From the NCBI RefSeq assembly GCF_016859285.1, contig NC_053414.1, forward strand, positions 24,519,517 through 24,583,516: a DNA stretch of 64,000 nt. Direction: 5' to 3'. Below, one piece after another: positions 13,749 to 24,323 of the stretch. A model generated the notes under the pieces. The model was given only the letters and a program-made list of their open reading frames with translations, was not told the DNA's origin and searched no databases. Every line of letters begins with the position of its first letter. The first letter of the stretch is position 1. This DNA is from Xiphias gladius (Eukaryota > Chordata > Actinopteri > Istiophoriformes > Xiphiidae). The position numbers were made by a program, and so were the translations under genes.

Positions 13749-14558
13749 TAAATTCGTGGTCCCTAAGCCCAGGCCAAGCCAACCCTGATTACACCATCGG
13801 GGTTAATTCCCTAGACTCGACAAAGCTCCTCCAGAGCTGCAGAAGATACTAAACAACTGGATCTCACAGGATCACGACAAGTAAGCGAATCCTGACATGT
13901 AAAGTCAGCGGAATGTCATAACCATTGCCCAGTATCATCTATGTGGACCACATAGAGACGCCATCAGCAAGACCGTTGCTCACATGAACAATGAAGATGA
14001 TGAAGCATTGAAAACGAGTCTGAGGACAGAAAACCGAGGGCTGATCGAATTCCATTCTTCTTAGAGCAAAAGCCCCACGTGTTCCCAGGCCCGGTGAAGC
14101 AGCAGGTGGACGAGCTGCCCTGGACCTCTGACGAGCTCAGACACAAGGTTAAGATGGCAAGGGAGACAGACGTGGCCGGAGGCTGTGACTAAAAGCCAAA
14201 AAACTATTTGGCTCAGTGGCCTTAAGGGCTAGAGAGTCCCCTGCCACTGAAAGGCAGAAGAAGAAAGAAAACGGTCTTGATCAGGCTGCAGACAAGAAGG
14301 CCGCCTCGGCTTTGACAGCAGTTATAGTTGTTACAGTCATGGTCAAATGAAATCCTGAGGTATACAGATAATCCCCAGAGGTAATGTCATGGAGCACACA
14401 ACAGCTGAAGGATGCGTTTACAGAAAGTGGATATCCGGCACATATGACAGAGAGTTGATGCAGTAGCCTTTATTTGGCTCATTCATAAGGATGGAATTAC
14501 TTTTTATTAATGAGTCTCAAATGATGCATTTGTATGTAACAAACACACACCATATTCA

Positions 14559-14576
14559 ATCAAAGACACTTCAAAG
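14559..14576 (+). promoter_or_regulatory. Two TCF/LEF-like motifs upstream of notum
   Basis: ATCAAAG at 14559-14565 and TTCAAAG at 14570-14576 fit the WWCAAAG core of TCF/LEF sites. They lie about 530 bp upstream of the notum start codon, at the edge of the GC-rich promoter. Notum is an established Wnt/beta-catenin target acting in negative feedback, so the sites are in a sensible place. Short motifs also occur by chance. Confidence 0.35.
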
Positions 14577-14930
14577 GCACTGGAGGGGCGTGCCAGGCAC
14601 ACGCGCTCTCTGGGCGTGAGACCGACGCCCCGCGAGGAGCACCAGCCAAAGATAATAATGATTGGCCCGCGGGAGTAGTGAAAAGCACGGGGCCGGGAGG
14701 GGGAGGGAGAGGACGGGGGACTTCAAATAAAATCCCCCCTCCGTCCCAGATCCCAGAGCCAACAGGTCGAGTTACTACAGCGATTGAAGCTGGGCTGAGC
14801 GGCGGATTTTGACGCGCGTAATGACGCCTTCCCTGGACGAAGTGCAGACAGTGTTACGACTGACATGACGAGGGAACTGCACGTGCACTTGGGGTGAACT
14901 GTAACCCGGCTGTCCATCTCTCGAGGCACC

Positions 14931-15038
14931 ATGGAGAACTTTAACCTGCGTTCATTCGGCGCACCTTGCGTGAGCGATCGTTTCCGAGACGTGTCCGTGC
15001 GTTTCCGAAGAACTTCCCACCTCTCTGTCGTCTCCTAG
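14931..15038 (+). promoter_or_regulatory. Upstream ORF 1 in the notum leader
   Basis: The ATG lies in a strong initiation context (CACCATGG) and opens a 35-codon frame (MENFNLRSFGAPC...) that closes 66 bases before the notum ATG. If the transcript starts upstream of 14931, this uORF should reduce initiation at the main ATG, whose own context (AGAAATGC) is weaker. The transcript start is not known from sequence. Confidence 0.4.
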
Positions 15039-15041
15039 GAC

Positions 15042-15095
15042 ATGCTGCGTTTTATTCAGACCGCTCGCACACACTCGAGAGACGCTTCCCAGTAA
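15042..15095 (+). promoter_or_regulatory. Upstream ORF 2 in the notum leader
   Basis: A 17-codon frame (ATG CTG CGT ... CAG TAA) begins 3 bases after uORF 1 ends and stops 9 bases before the notum ATG. Its start context is moderate. Confidence 0.35.
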
Positions 15096-15104
15096 CAAGT
15101 AGAA

Positions 15105-15263
15105 ATGCAGAGCCGCTGTGCAGTGAGGAGCTCGGCCGGTCTGTCCGCGGTGCGCTCCTGCCTGCTGCTCCTCTTCATCCACATGAGCGCACCGGTGGAG
15201 GCGCGGAGAGTGCGCGGCGGTCGGGCGCAAACTCGGCGGGTGCAGCAGCAGCAGCAGCACCAC

Positions 15264-15300
<37 letters not shown>

Positions 15301-16940
15301 CTCCGGCGTACAGGGAGCGGGTGGAAGGGCCAGAGAGCTTCCCTTTAGACTTTACCGCCGTGGAGGGCAACATGGACAACTTCATGGTGCAGATAAAGAA
15401 CTTGGCGCAGTCACTGTACCCGTGCTCTGCGCAGAAACTGGACCAGGACATGAAGTTGCACTTTCTGAGGAACGCGTCCGTGACTTGCAATGACGGGTCA
15501 CCTGCAGGGTAAGTCTGCGTCGCTTCTTAACATTTCGTCAGCCACCTAAAACTTGAGCGTGGCTTAAAATCCCTGTCACCATTTTTGAATGTGGGGAATT
15601 CTTGGTTGAAAGCCACGACGGCGCGGATACTTGCGCTCTTTTTGGCACCAGACGCCCGACCTGTGTCACACTGGCGGTTTAGTCCCCGGCCCCTCATTCC
15701 CCGTGGATCAGAGGCCTCAGATCAGAGCGAGCGCGGTGCGCGCCGCCGCCGAGCTCTGCGCGAGAGGGACCGCGCGCGCTCTCGACAGAGAGGCGACCGC
15801 TTTGATGATTTCATTCAAGTCGGATGGACCAAAGTTGTTGGGTCTAGTATTTACGATATTAAAGTAGACTGATAAAGATAGATTGCAAAGAGGGATGAGT
15901 TTAAAAGTTTTCGACGTGACAGTGCAGGAAACGGAAGAATCATGGAAGGTCTTCCCCACTTGTGTGAACCATTATAGACCCCTAACGACATGCCTATAGA
16001 TCCACCAGGTGGATCCGTACGGTGGGCTAAAACACACACAGACTACTTCTCACCGTCGGACCGTCGCTTGTAGCCTGCAGCTGGTTTGCGCCAGAATCCC
16101 CACTGGTAGGTTGTTAGACTCAAGATCCCAGTTTTGGTAAATGTTGCAAAAGAGAAGAAGGGATTAGGATGGGGGGGGCATCATGCTCCCCATAGAGTCC
16201 CAAGTGTTGGTCTGATCATGCCATACATTGGAGCACTCGGGCCCCAGTCAGTGGTACTGCAGTAGTTTTTTTTTTTTTTCTGATGAAAGGAAGGGATTCA
16301 GTATGATCTTGTGCGTCACTATTATCTCAGTACTCTTGTGTCATTAACAGGTGAGGCAGTGCAGCTTTCGGGATTTCCGGGTGAATAAAGCCACTGACAT
16401 TACTTTTCAAAATAAATCCTGAGCACCTCATCATCTCATTCACGCACTGTGATTTTTCTGAATAAAAGGGACCTTTCCATATCCCACCCAAGCTCTCGAG
16501 CCTATGTGTGTGTGTGTGTGAGAGAGTGCGTGTCCTGCCAACACCGTGACGAGATTCCTCTACTTTTTCTTCTTGTTAAATAAGCAATTCCAGCTCCGCA
16601 AGCCAGGTTAAACAGGCTCCTGCAGAGATTTTAACGGTGTGGTCAGAGCCAAATCTTTCATGTCAGCATCAAGGGTAGCGTCCCTATCGCCGAGCTTGGG
16701 TCGTGTTTGTACGCACCTGTGCGTGCATGACACACACGAACACACTCAGTGATTTCTCTGGTGTTCTCCTGCAGGTACTACATCAAGGAGTCCACAGGCA
16801 GCAAGAGGTGGCTGCTGTTCTTAGAGGGTGAGAAGGCACCTGGGGGATAAACCCGATACAGGACACTACATGGACATTAAGCTCAACACATTGAAATACT
16901 ACTGTAGGTAACCTGTTGACACGCTTGTGTGTGTGTGTGT

Positions 16941-17004
<64 letters not shown>

Positions 17005-20000
17005 CTTCAGGTGGATGGTACTGTTTCAGCAGGGAGACCTGTGACAGCAGGTACGAGACAATGAGGAGACTGATGAGCTCCACCAAGTGGCCACAAACCA
17101 GAACAGGTAACAAGGCAAACACATCGTTTAGATTACGCACAAACACATACCGGCATAAATGTGTTATACATTTGTGCAGCTTCTGATAAATCTCTTCACA
17201 GTCCCCACAGAGCTTTTGCTTTCGTCCGTAGGAGAAAAAAACGTCCCTGAATGAACGAGATTCATGGACCTGTTTGTGTTTCCTCTTTAGCTGAGTTTGC
17301 ATTCATCTTTAAAAGTCAGACTCTCTGGTTCTTTCCCTCCAGCCATCAGGGAACCCCTTGTTTGTTTATGACTCTACCTCCACCACCCCCCTCTCTCTGT
17401 ATACTTTACACTGGTGGCCAGCGCAGCAGCCGCAGAGCTCTTCAAGGTTCGCATGTAATTGCTGACCAAAGCAGGGAAACTTAATGACTTATTTATCAAA
17501 GGGAAACACACACACACACACACACACACAGTCACCCACACACTCTCTCTCTCACAAACACACACACACGAAGGTTTGTGAATTTTAACAAGTAGCCATT
17601 TTAACCCCTCTTACCTTGACTTTAGGTTTTTGACTGTGTGATGAGGAGATTCGTCCAGAAAGTGAAATAAATGTCAGATCTCACCTCCTGTATTTCACAG
17701 GAACAGGAATTCTGTCTCCTCAGCCAGAGGAAAACCCGCACTGGTGGAACGCCAACATGGTGTAAGAACTTATGTCTCTCACTTCACTTCATAGTTAATA
17801 CACTCGTGTGTTGTGCTTATTTCTTGTTTTCTCAACTCTAACTCTTTCCACGTATGTCAATGATTGTATGAGTGAATGGGTGCACACACTTCGGAAAGTA
17901 TCCCATCTAATTATCCATCAAATTTAACTAAAAAATATGAACCTGAAGTGTTTTTTCCCCATACTGGTGCTTTATAACGTTGCTATCTTTACTGTTTTAC
18001 ATTACAAGCTTTAACACACTGAAGACATGATAATGTTTATTAAAAAAATGTAATATATGAATTGATAGGCTGTTAAAACTACTACTTGTCGATGTAGTCA
18101 GACTCAGCTTCACCTGGACCAACTATAAAAACAAAATACAGTGGAAACCGCTTATAGCGATCACATCTGTCAGGGTGAAATCGATGGCACTGTCAAAGTC
18201 CCAAAACGGGAGGGAAAAATAACTGACTGAGCCACGGCGGTGTGAGTAGAGGAAGCCAGCACATGGCACGCGAGTGCGCACAGGAAGCGCACGTACAGGC
18301 ACGCTCACACACAGTGAACTTGTGTTGGGAGAGCAGGCAGGAACGGTCGATACACACTGTGGCAGTCCAAAAACCTCGTAAGCATAAGTTAAGAGAGAGC
18401 CTAAGCATATGGCAGCTTCCAGTAGCAGACTACCACCTTTTTAAATTCTTTTTCCATATGTTGACATCAATGAAAAGACCCAAAATGAAAGACTGTAAGC
18501 GGGCTACTTGACTCCTATAGGTGAATCATTTAAACAGCATTTGTACAGGAATGATTCTGTTCCAACATTTTTGATCCATATAAGTGGTTGATCACTGTTT
18601 TTCTTACAGGTTAATGCATGACTAAACTCTCATTCTATTCCTTATACAATGAGAGTTTTTTACTTTTGATACTAAGGTATTTACTTAATTTACTTAAATT
18701 ATTAATTAGGAATTAAACATTTAATGGTTTATATTTCAGTTTTCATTCTGGCATTGCTCCTTTCAGTTACAATAAGAACATTAAAGACATAACGAGTACA
18801 TGTGCCACCTCTGCTGGTATTGTTATTGCCATCTATCATCCTTTCATACATAAAACAATATTTTTGTTCTAGCAGCTATTTATCATTGTTAGACAATGAA
18901 AGAGACACACTGACGTCCTACAGCAGCTTTCAATCTTTGAACACACACTATACACGTACTATTTTTTTTGTGTTCAGTCTACCGTCACGCAGCCAGGTTG
19001 GCCTTTATTTGTACAACTGTCTTACCTGTCACCATCGGCAGTCAAACAAAAGCTGCTCCGATTCTGTTCAGTTTGATTCCACATTGTCAGTGCTGCTGTC
19101 TCTCTCCTGCAGGTTCATCCCATACTGCTCCAGTGATGTGTGGAGCGGAGCCACCCCGAAGACAGATCACAGTATGACACAATAAATGAGATGACTCACT
19201 GCGTGAGCTTGTGGCTCTGGCTGCAGCTATATTAACAAAGATCGATTGATGTAGTAGATATTTAAAGGTAGTGAAAAGGGGCGAGTGAATAGAACAGATG
19301 AGAGGCTACAAATACAAACATCTTATGTATCTATACCAGCCATAGCTTTTTGAACTTCCTCCATAACTTTTACCACATCTGAATTACTGATACCCCTTAT
19401 TGTATTCTGCTAGTTTTAGATACTTGTAAAAGTTAATGAATAACATAACACAAAATGTGCAGGTATCCCTATGTAGGAGTTATCACTACATTCCAGCGCA
19501 CATTATTTCATCCCTTAAATGTCCTTGAATTCTCCATTAAATCAAGATAACTTATTTCTTTCAAAATGCCAAAGCTTAAAACAGAAAAGAAGCCAAAATT
19601 GTCCAGTTGAGCATAACTCAGTGTAATCAGTCAGGTGCCATTTGCGATTTGGGTCAATTAATGTTTTTTACGTTAATAACCCTGTAAGTTTCGCTCATAA
19701 AAGACCATAACAAACCCATGATGAAAAAGAAGGGGATGTGAGATGTAATGCCTTTGTGTTGTGTCATCGCCCAGTTGACTTTTCAGCTTATAAAGAGTTA
19801 TTAGTCGGAGCGAGAGGTCAAAAGTTACATTACTCTTTTATTATTACAGGTGACTCTATGCTAATATATAGGTAATATTTTTGTTGTCAGGTGACTATGC
19901 GTTCATGGGGTCTATGATCATTAGGGAGGTGGTGAACGAGCTGCTGACAAAAGGTCTGGACAACGCCAAGGTTCTTCTTCTTGCAGGAAGCAGGTCAGTA

Positions 20001-22686
20001 TTGGGCATACAGTATGTGCGTGTCACCCGCTGTATGTACAAATGTGTGTGTCTTGTCAGAGATAATCACTCAGCTGCACCCTCTGACCCCACTCTCGCTG
20101 TCATTAGCGCGGGCGGTACAGGCGCCCTGCTGAACGTGGACTACGTTGCCGAGCAGCTGGAGTCAAAGGGCTACACAGGGGTGCAGGTCAGGGGCCTGGC
20201 GGACTCCGGGTGGTTCCTGGACAACAAACAGTACAAATTCACAGACTGCCTGGATACCATCAGCTGTGCCCCCAGTGAGGCCATAAAGAGAGGCATCAGG
20301 TAAGGCAATGGAGGGAGGGAGGTGCACGGATGGACTGATGAAGGGGCTAAGAAGGTGAGGAGGACGCTTCATAAGATGTACAGATTTTGTAAAGTGGTGA
20401 TACTACTGCGGTTGTGCAGGTACTGGGGCGGACTAGTGCCAGAAAGCTGCAGACAGGCCCACGTTGGAGAGGAGTGGAACTGTTACTTTGGATATAAGGT
20501 CTACCCCACGTTAAAAAGTGAGTGACAAATCACCCTGAGCTTCCTCGTAAGGCCGACATAGGCAATTGAGACAGAGGCCGGTGTGTCATTCAAAGTCTGA
20601 CTGTCAGGGCGTCCTCCCTCCTCTCCAGGCCCGGTGTTCGTGGTGCAGTGGCTGTTTGACGAGGCCCAGCTGACGGTCGACAACATCCACCTGACGGGAC
20701 AGCCCGTCCACGAGGGCCAGTGGAGGTACATACAGAACCTGGGCCAGGAGCTGAGGAGCACGCTCCGTGATGTACCGTAAGCCTGACACTCACACTAACG
20801 CACACACATGCACACTCAAGAGGCCGTTTAAAAAAAGACTGTTTTGTTGACTGTGTGACTCGGTGTTTTGAATGGCAGGGCGATGTTTGCTCCGGCCTGC
20901 TTGTCTCATGAGCTCATTACCAGAACGTGAGTACATAAAACTTTTGAAATCATAAAGCTTGAGTCAGTAAGACGTTCTCTATTAGCAGTTTATTTAAGGA
21001 GTCTGCTGTTGACTGTATACACAGCATGTCAGGTGACTATCAGCAATTTGGAGAACAGGGAACTTGTACAGACGAGGATTTTTCTGCCACTATAATAAAC
21101 AGACTTTCATTCACTGTCATTTACCTACTTTACCCTGAATTAAATTTTACCATGTTTTTTATTTGCCTGAATTAAGCTTTAATTGTTCATAAAATAAGCT
21201 ATAAGTACTCCATATGTTTTAAAATGGGCAACTTGTACACTTCCTATGTAAATTATTTACTCTTTGTGTTTTATGTTTAACATTATGATGCCCACAGATT
21301 TCATACATTATATTGTGCAACAAGTGGTTTGCGGTAGTGTACTCAAAGTATGTTATGCTCAATACTCATACACTTTTTAATTTTAATTCAGATGAAAAAC
21401 TACATATAGATAATATAACAGATGGGAAAGTGCTTTTGGCAGAATTGAGTAGCAAACAATTTGAGTTATTTTAATCACATAAATGCAAAACTTCTGTAAA
21501 TCCAATATTTCCATAAAGCCGTGTTGCCTGTTGATTTACAAAATTGCCCTGAATGGTCTAATACAACTAAAGCTAGACCGATAAATTGGCTTGGCTAGTA
21601 TATCGGCTTGTCACAGATATATCAGTAATATGAATAACATAAAATTGTGGTAAAAAAATGCCATTTTTTTTTTTTTTAAATTTTGAGTATTTTGGGGCAA
21701 TTTTTATGCCTTTTATACCTTTGTTGCAGACAGTAGAGGAAAGTCCACAGCCGCACTTGAATCAGGGACGTTGTTAGTGTCTTATCCTCCATGGAGCAGG
21801 AGTGCACCCCATGTTCAATATCATTTAAAAAAAGTGTCACGGTTACATGGCTTGTCCATCAGCGAGCGAGTGTATTTTTCACCAGTAAAAGATCCCGTTT
21901 AGTATATATTCAGGCACAGCTCCTTATAAAACAAAACAAAAACAAAAAAACAAGGAAAAAATGTTTAGGTGCTGTGTAAAAAATAAGGATTGGAATATTA
22001 ATTGTTTCTTAATCTTTCAGATAGTATTGACTTCAAAAATATTTTATTAAATGGGCTGTAAATACAACCAGATAGACCCCACAGTGTAAACCATATGGCT
22101 TAATGACCTGTATCAAACAAATCTACAATATAGAATTAGTTTTTACTTTAATCTTCGTGACAGCACTACACAAACATTGTATACAAGTATGACATTTTAC
22201 AGAGTGATAATATGTATGGTTCTTGTAACATTTTGTGGGGGGAGAGGTGATGTTGTTGAACATTAAGGTATGTTATATTTATTCTGAGTCTGTCTCATCT
22301 ACCTTTGACCCCTCCATCACTATGTCTCCTCCTGTCCCTGCAGTTACTGGATGGACATTCAGGTGAAAGGCACCTCCCTACCCAGAGCCCTCCACTGCTG
22401 GGACCGCAGCCTCCAAGACAACCTCCACGTCAACAGCAGCCACGGCAACCACAGCCACCAAAAGCACAACACCCCACCCATAAGGGGTTGCCCTCTACAT
22501 TTGATCGACAGCTGCCCGTGGCCTCACTGTAACCCCTCCTGCCCAACTATTCGCGACCAGCTGACGGGACAGGAGATGAGCGTGATCCAGTTCCTGAAAC
22601 ACATGGGCTTTGACGTGCAGAAGGTGGCTCAGCAGCAGGGGATGGACCCCAGGAAGCTACTGGGCATGCTCAGTAACGGGAACTGA
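15105..22686 (+). CDS. notum: Notum, secreted Wnt palmitoleoyl-protein carboxylesterase
   Basis: Exons: 15105-15508, 16775-16827, 17011-17106, 17701-17761, 19113-19171, 19891-19993, 20108-20299, 20420-20517, 20629-20776, 20879-20926 and 22344-22686. They encode 534 aa in phase. Notum removes the palmitoleate from Wnt proteins outside the cell and so shuts off Wnt signalling. Residues 1-33 are a signal peptide (hydrophobic LLLLFIHM core). Residues 47-65 are a Gln/His run. The alpha/beta-hydrolase core includes [11 protein letters not shown], the GSSAGG nucleophile motif (257-262), FDEAQL with the acid at about 366, and CLSHE with the His at about 415. NASVT gives the conserved N-glycosylation site near 123. 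The codon of the second motif serine is split by intron 6. The protein is longer than human NOTUM (496 aa), mostly N-terminally. The paralogue (notum1a or 1b) cannot be decided here. Confidence 0.96.
15242..15300 (+). repeat. CAG/CAC tract encoding the notum Gln/His run
   Basis: Nineteen codons read five Gln, then HHQH, then ten Gln. The tract lies between the signal peptide and the esterase core. Triplet purity suggests length polymorphism. The reverse-strand Cys-rich frame here is a shadow. Confidence 0.9.
16926..17003 (+). repeat. (GT)n microsatellite abutting the notum exon 3 acceptor
   Basis: Some 75 bases of nearly pure GT, with small interruptions, end only 7 bases before the TTCTTCAG acceptor of exon 3 (17011). 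Almost the whole polypyrimidine region of this short (183 bp) intron is replaced by TG repeats. Confidence 0.9.
17503..17530. repeat. (CA)n microsatellite
   Basis: A pure CA run in notum intron 3, followed by CT and CA stretches up to about 17568. Confidence 0.85.
18138..18510. repeat. Possible pogo/Tigger-like remnant
   Basis: The segment opens with ACAGTGGAAACCGCTTATAG, which resembles the ends of pogo/Tigger-type nonautonomous elements. No matching inverted end could be delimited, so the right border is a guess. It lies in notum intron 4. Confidence 0.25.
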
Positions 22687-24323
22687 CATTTTAGTGCAGT
22701 GTCAGTAAGTTCTGCAGGGACGAGAAAAGTGCTAAAAAATAATTGTAAGACAAGAGCAACATGGAAACAAAACTCTAATGAGAAACTGTCAGTTCTTCCA
22801 AACAACAAACAGAACTAACTCAGCATTCGTAAAACTGAAAGACTCAAAAACACTGAGGTGCCTGTTACTGAGTCAAATACAATCAAACCTAAACGTCTGA
22901 ACTGTTTAAACACAGCAAATGAGGTCACATGTTCCTTGTTCTAACATACTGACAGAGGCATAGTTATGCTGTTATTGTGAGGTGTACACAAATACAATGA
23001 AAGCTGGGTACAGTGTGTATAAATATAGATACAGTAAATACTGTATATACTGTATAATGTGTATGTATGTATCTAAAATAGTCTTCAGAGTTTTGATGGG
23101 AAAGCACAGACTGAAAACACCTCGCAGTTGGTTTTGTGGGGATTTGGTGCTCCCTTCTGTCAACTCTAAAAATCACATTCAGAAATCCATCTACAGTGCT
23201 GCTGCTTCTACCCTCCACCAAATATGCTGCTTTTTCTCGTTTTGGAAAAAAAATAATTTAATGGTTAATATTTACTAATAAGAGGTACAAAGATTAAAAT
23301 TATAATGCTATTACTGTTCTTCAGGCTACTTTATAGTGCTTGTATATTTATTTTTCTACTGAAATATATTTTATATGTCCTGTAGTTGCATACAGTTAGT
23401 CAGTGTAACAATGTTTCCATTTACTTTTTACTTGCATGATTGTAAAAAAATCCTGTATGCTAATAGTACAGATCATGTCCATATTGTTTTTCAGGCTGTG
23501 GAGTTTGTAACAAATATTTTCTTGTGCTGTAGTTGTGCCCACACTTTACATAAGCACTAATAAATACTAATACACACCGATATGATAAAACATAATTTAA
23601 TTTAAAAAAGAATGACAATAGAAGGCATCATTTACAGTATTATACTCACACCCACAACTTCCAAAGTTTACCTACATGCACACTAATAAAATTATTTTTA
23701 AAAATTAAAAGCATAAAAAATTAAAAAAACAAAAACAATTCACAGTTGGTATGAAAGTGCTTCTACTAGATGACTGAAATCTATTTAAACTGAAGACATC
23801 GGTTTAGTGATTTCTCTATTATACGGTCTGTTTTCGTGCTCACAGAAATACCTGCTTGTTGCTCAGTTTGCCTATTAAAACTCAAGAACGATCTCAAACA
23901 CAGGCTTCAGTTCTCTTCCTCCCTGTGTAATTCTGACTTTTCTCAGTTCTCTTGAGCAATCCTCCTATCTATCAATAGTCATGCATAGGAAAGGGCATTT
24001 ACAAGTAACAGTGTCTGGCTTCACTTTGACCTCCTAAAGTTTGAGTTCACCCCTTCCCCTATATATTATGCTGTATAAAGCAGACAGCTTTGTTTCACCT
24101 GATATTTTCAGGTTGTTTGTTCTTCATCTTTACAAATACTCCAGCCATTAAAATCCCTGCCAAATTTAAAACATATCAAATGCATAATACACTTGAATTT
24201 GGTCAGATTTACTGCCGTCCTTTGGTTCCAATATTCCAGTTATATTCCTTGGTTAAGATTTCCCCGGACCGGAGTCACGGCTCAGGGATTTGAGGAGGCT
24301 TGTCTGCGGGAGACTCCATTGTC
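22687..24323. other. Tail-to-tail region between notum and tmc6
   Basis: This AT-rich segment contains the notum 3' UTR, with a candidate polyadenylation signal AATAAA at 23559-23564, and, from the other side, the tmc6 3' UTR. On the minus strand an AATAAA (TTTATT on the plus strand near 23347) would make the two 3' UTRs overlap. No other gene was seen. Confidence 0.5.

Larger units (their letters stand above)
11289..15104. other. Divergent intergenic region, aspscr1 to notum
   Basis: No protein-coding gene was recognised in these 3.8 kb. The region holds the aspscr1 5' leader and promoter near 11289-11340, a MITE at 11711-11954, a (CA)n run at 12429-12455, a dispersed repeat at 13481-13748 with an internal A-run at 13550-13574, and a GC-rich notum promoter and leader from about 14570. 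The stretch 12540-13440 and the stretch 13750-14550 show only short open frames with no recognisable similarity. Confidence 0.6.

Noticed and set aside
14966-15493. 175-codon plus-strand frame overlapping notum exon 1
   Set aside because: It does not begin with ATG, reads the CAG tract as poly-Ala, and shadows the real notum frame.
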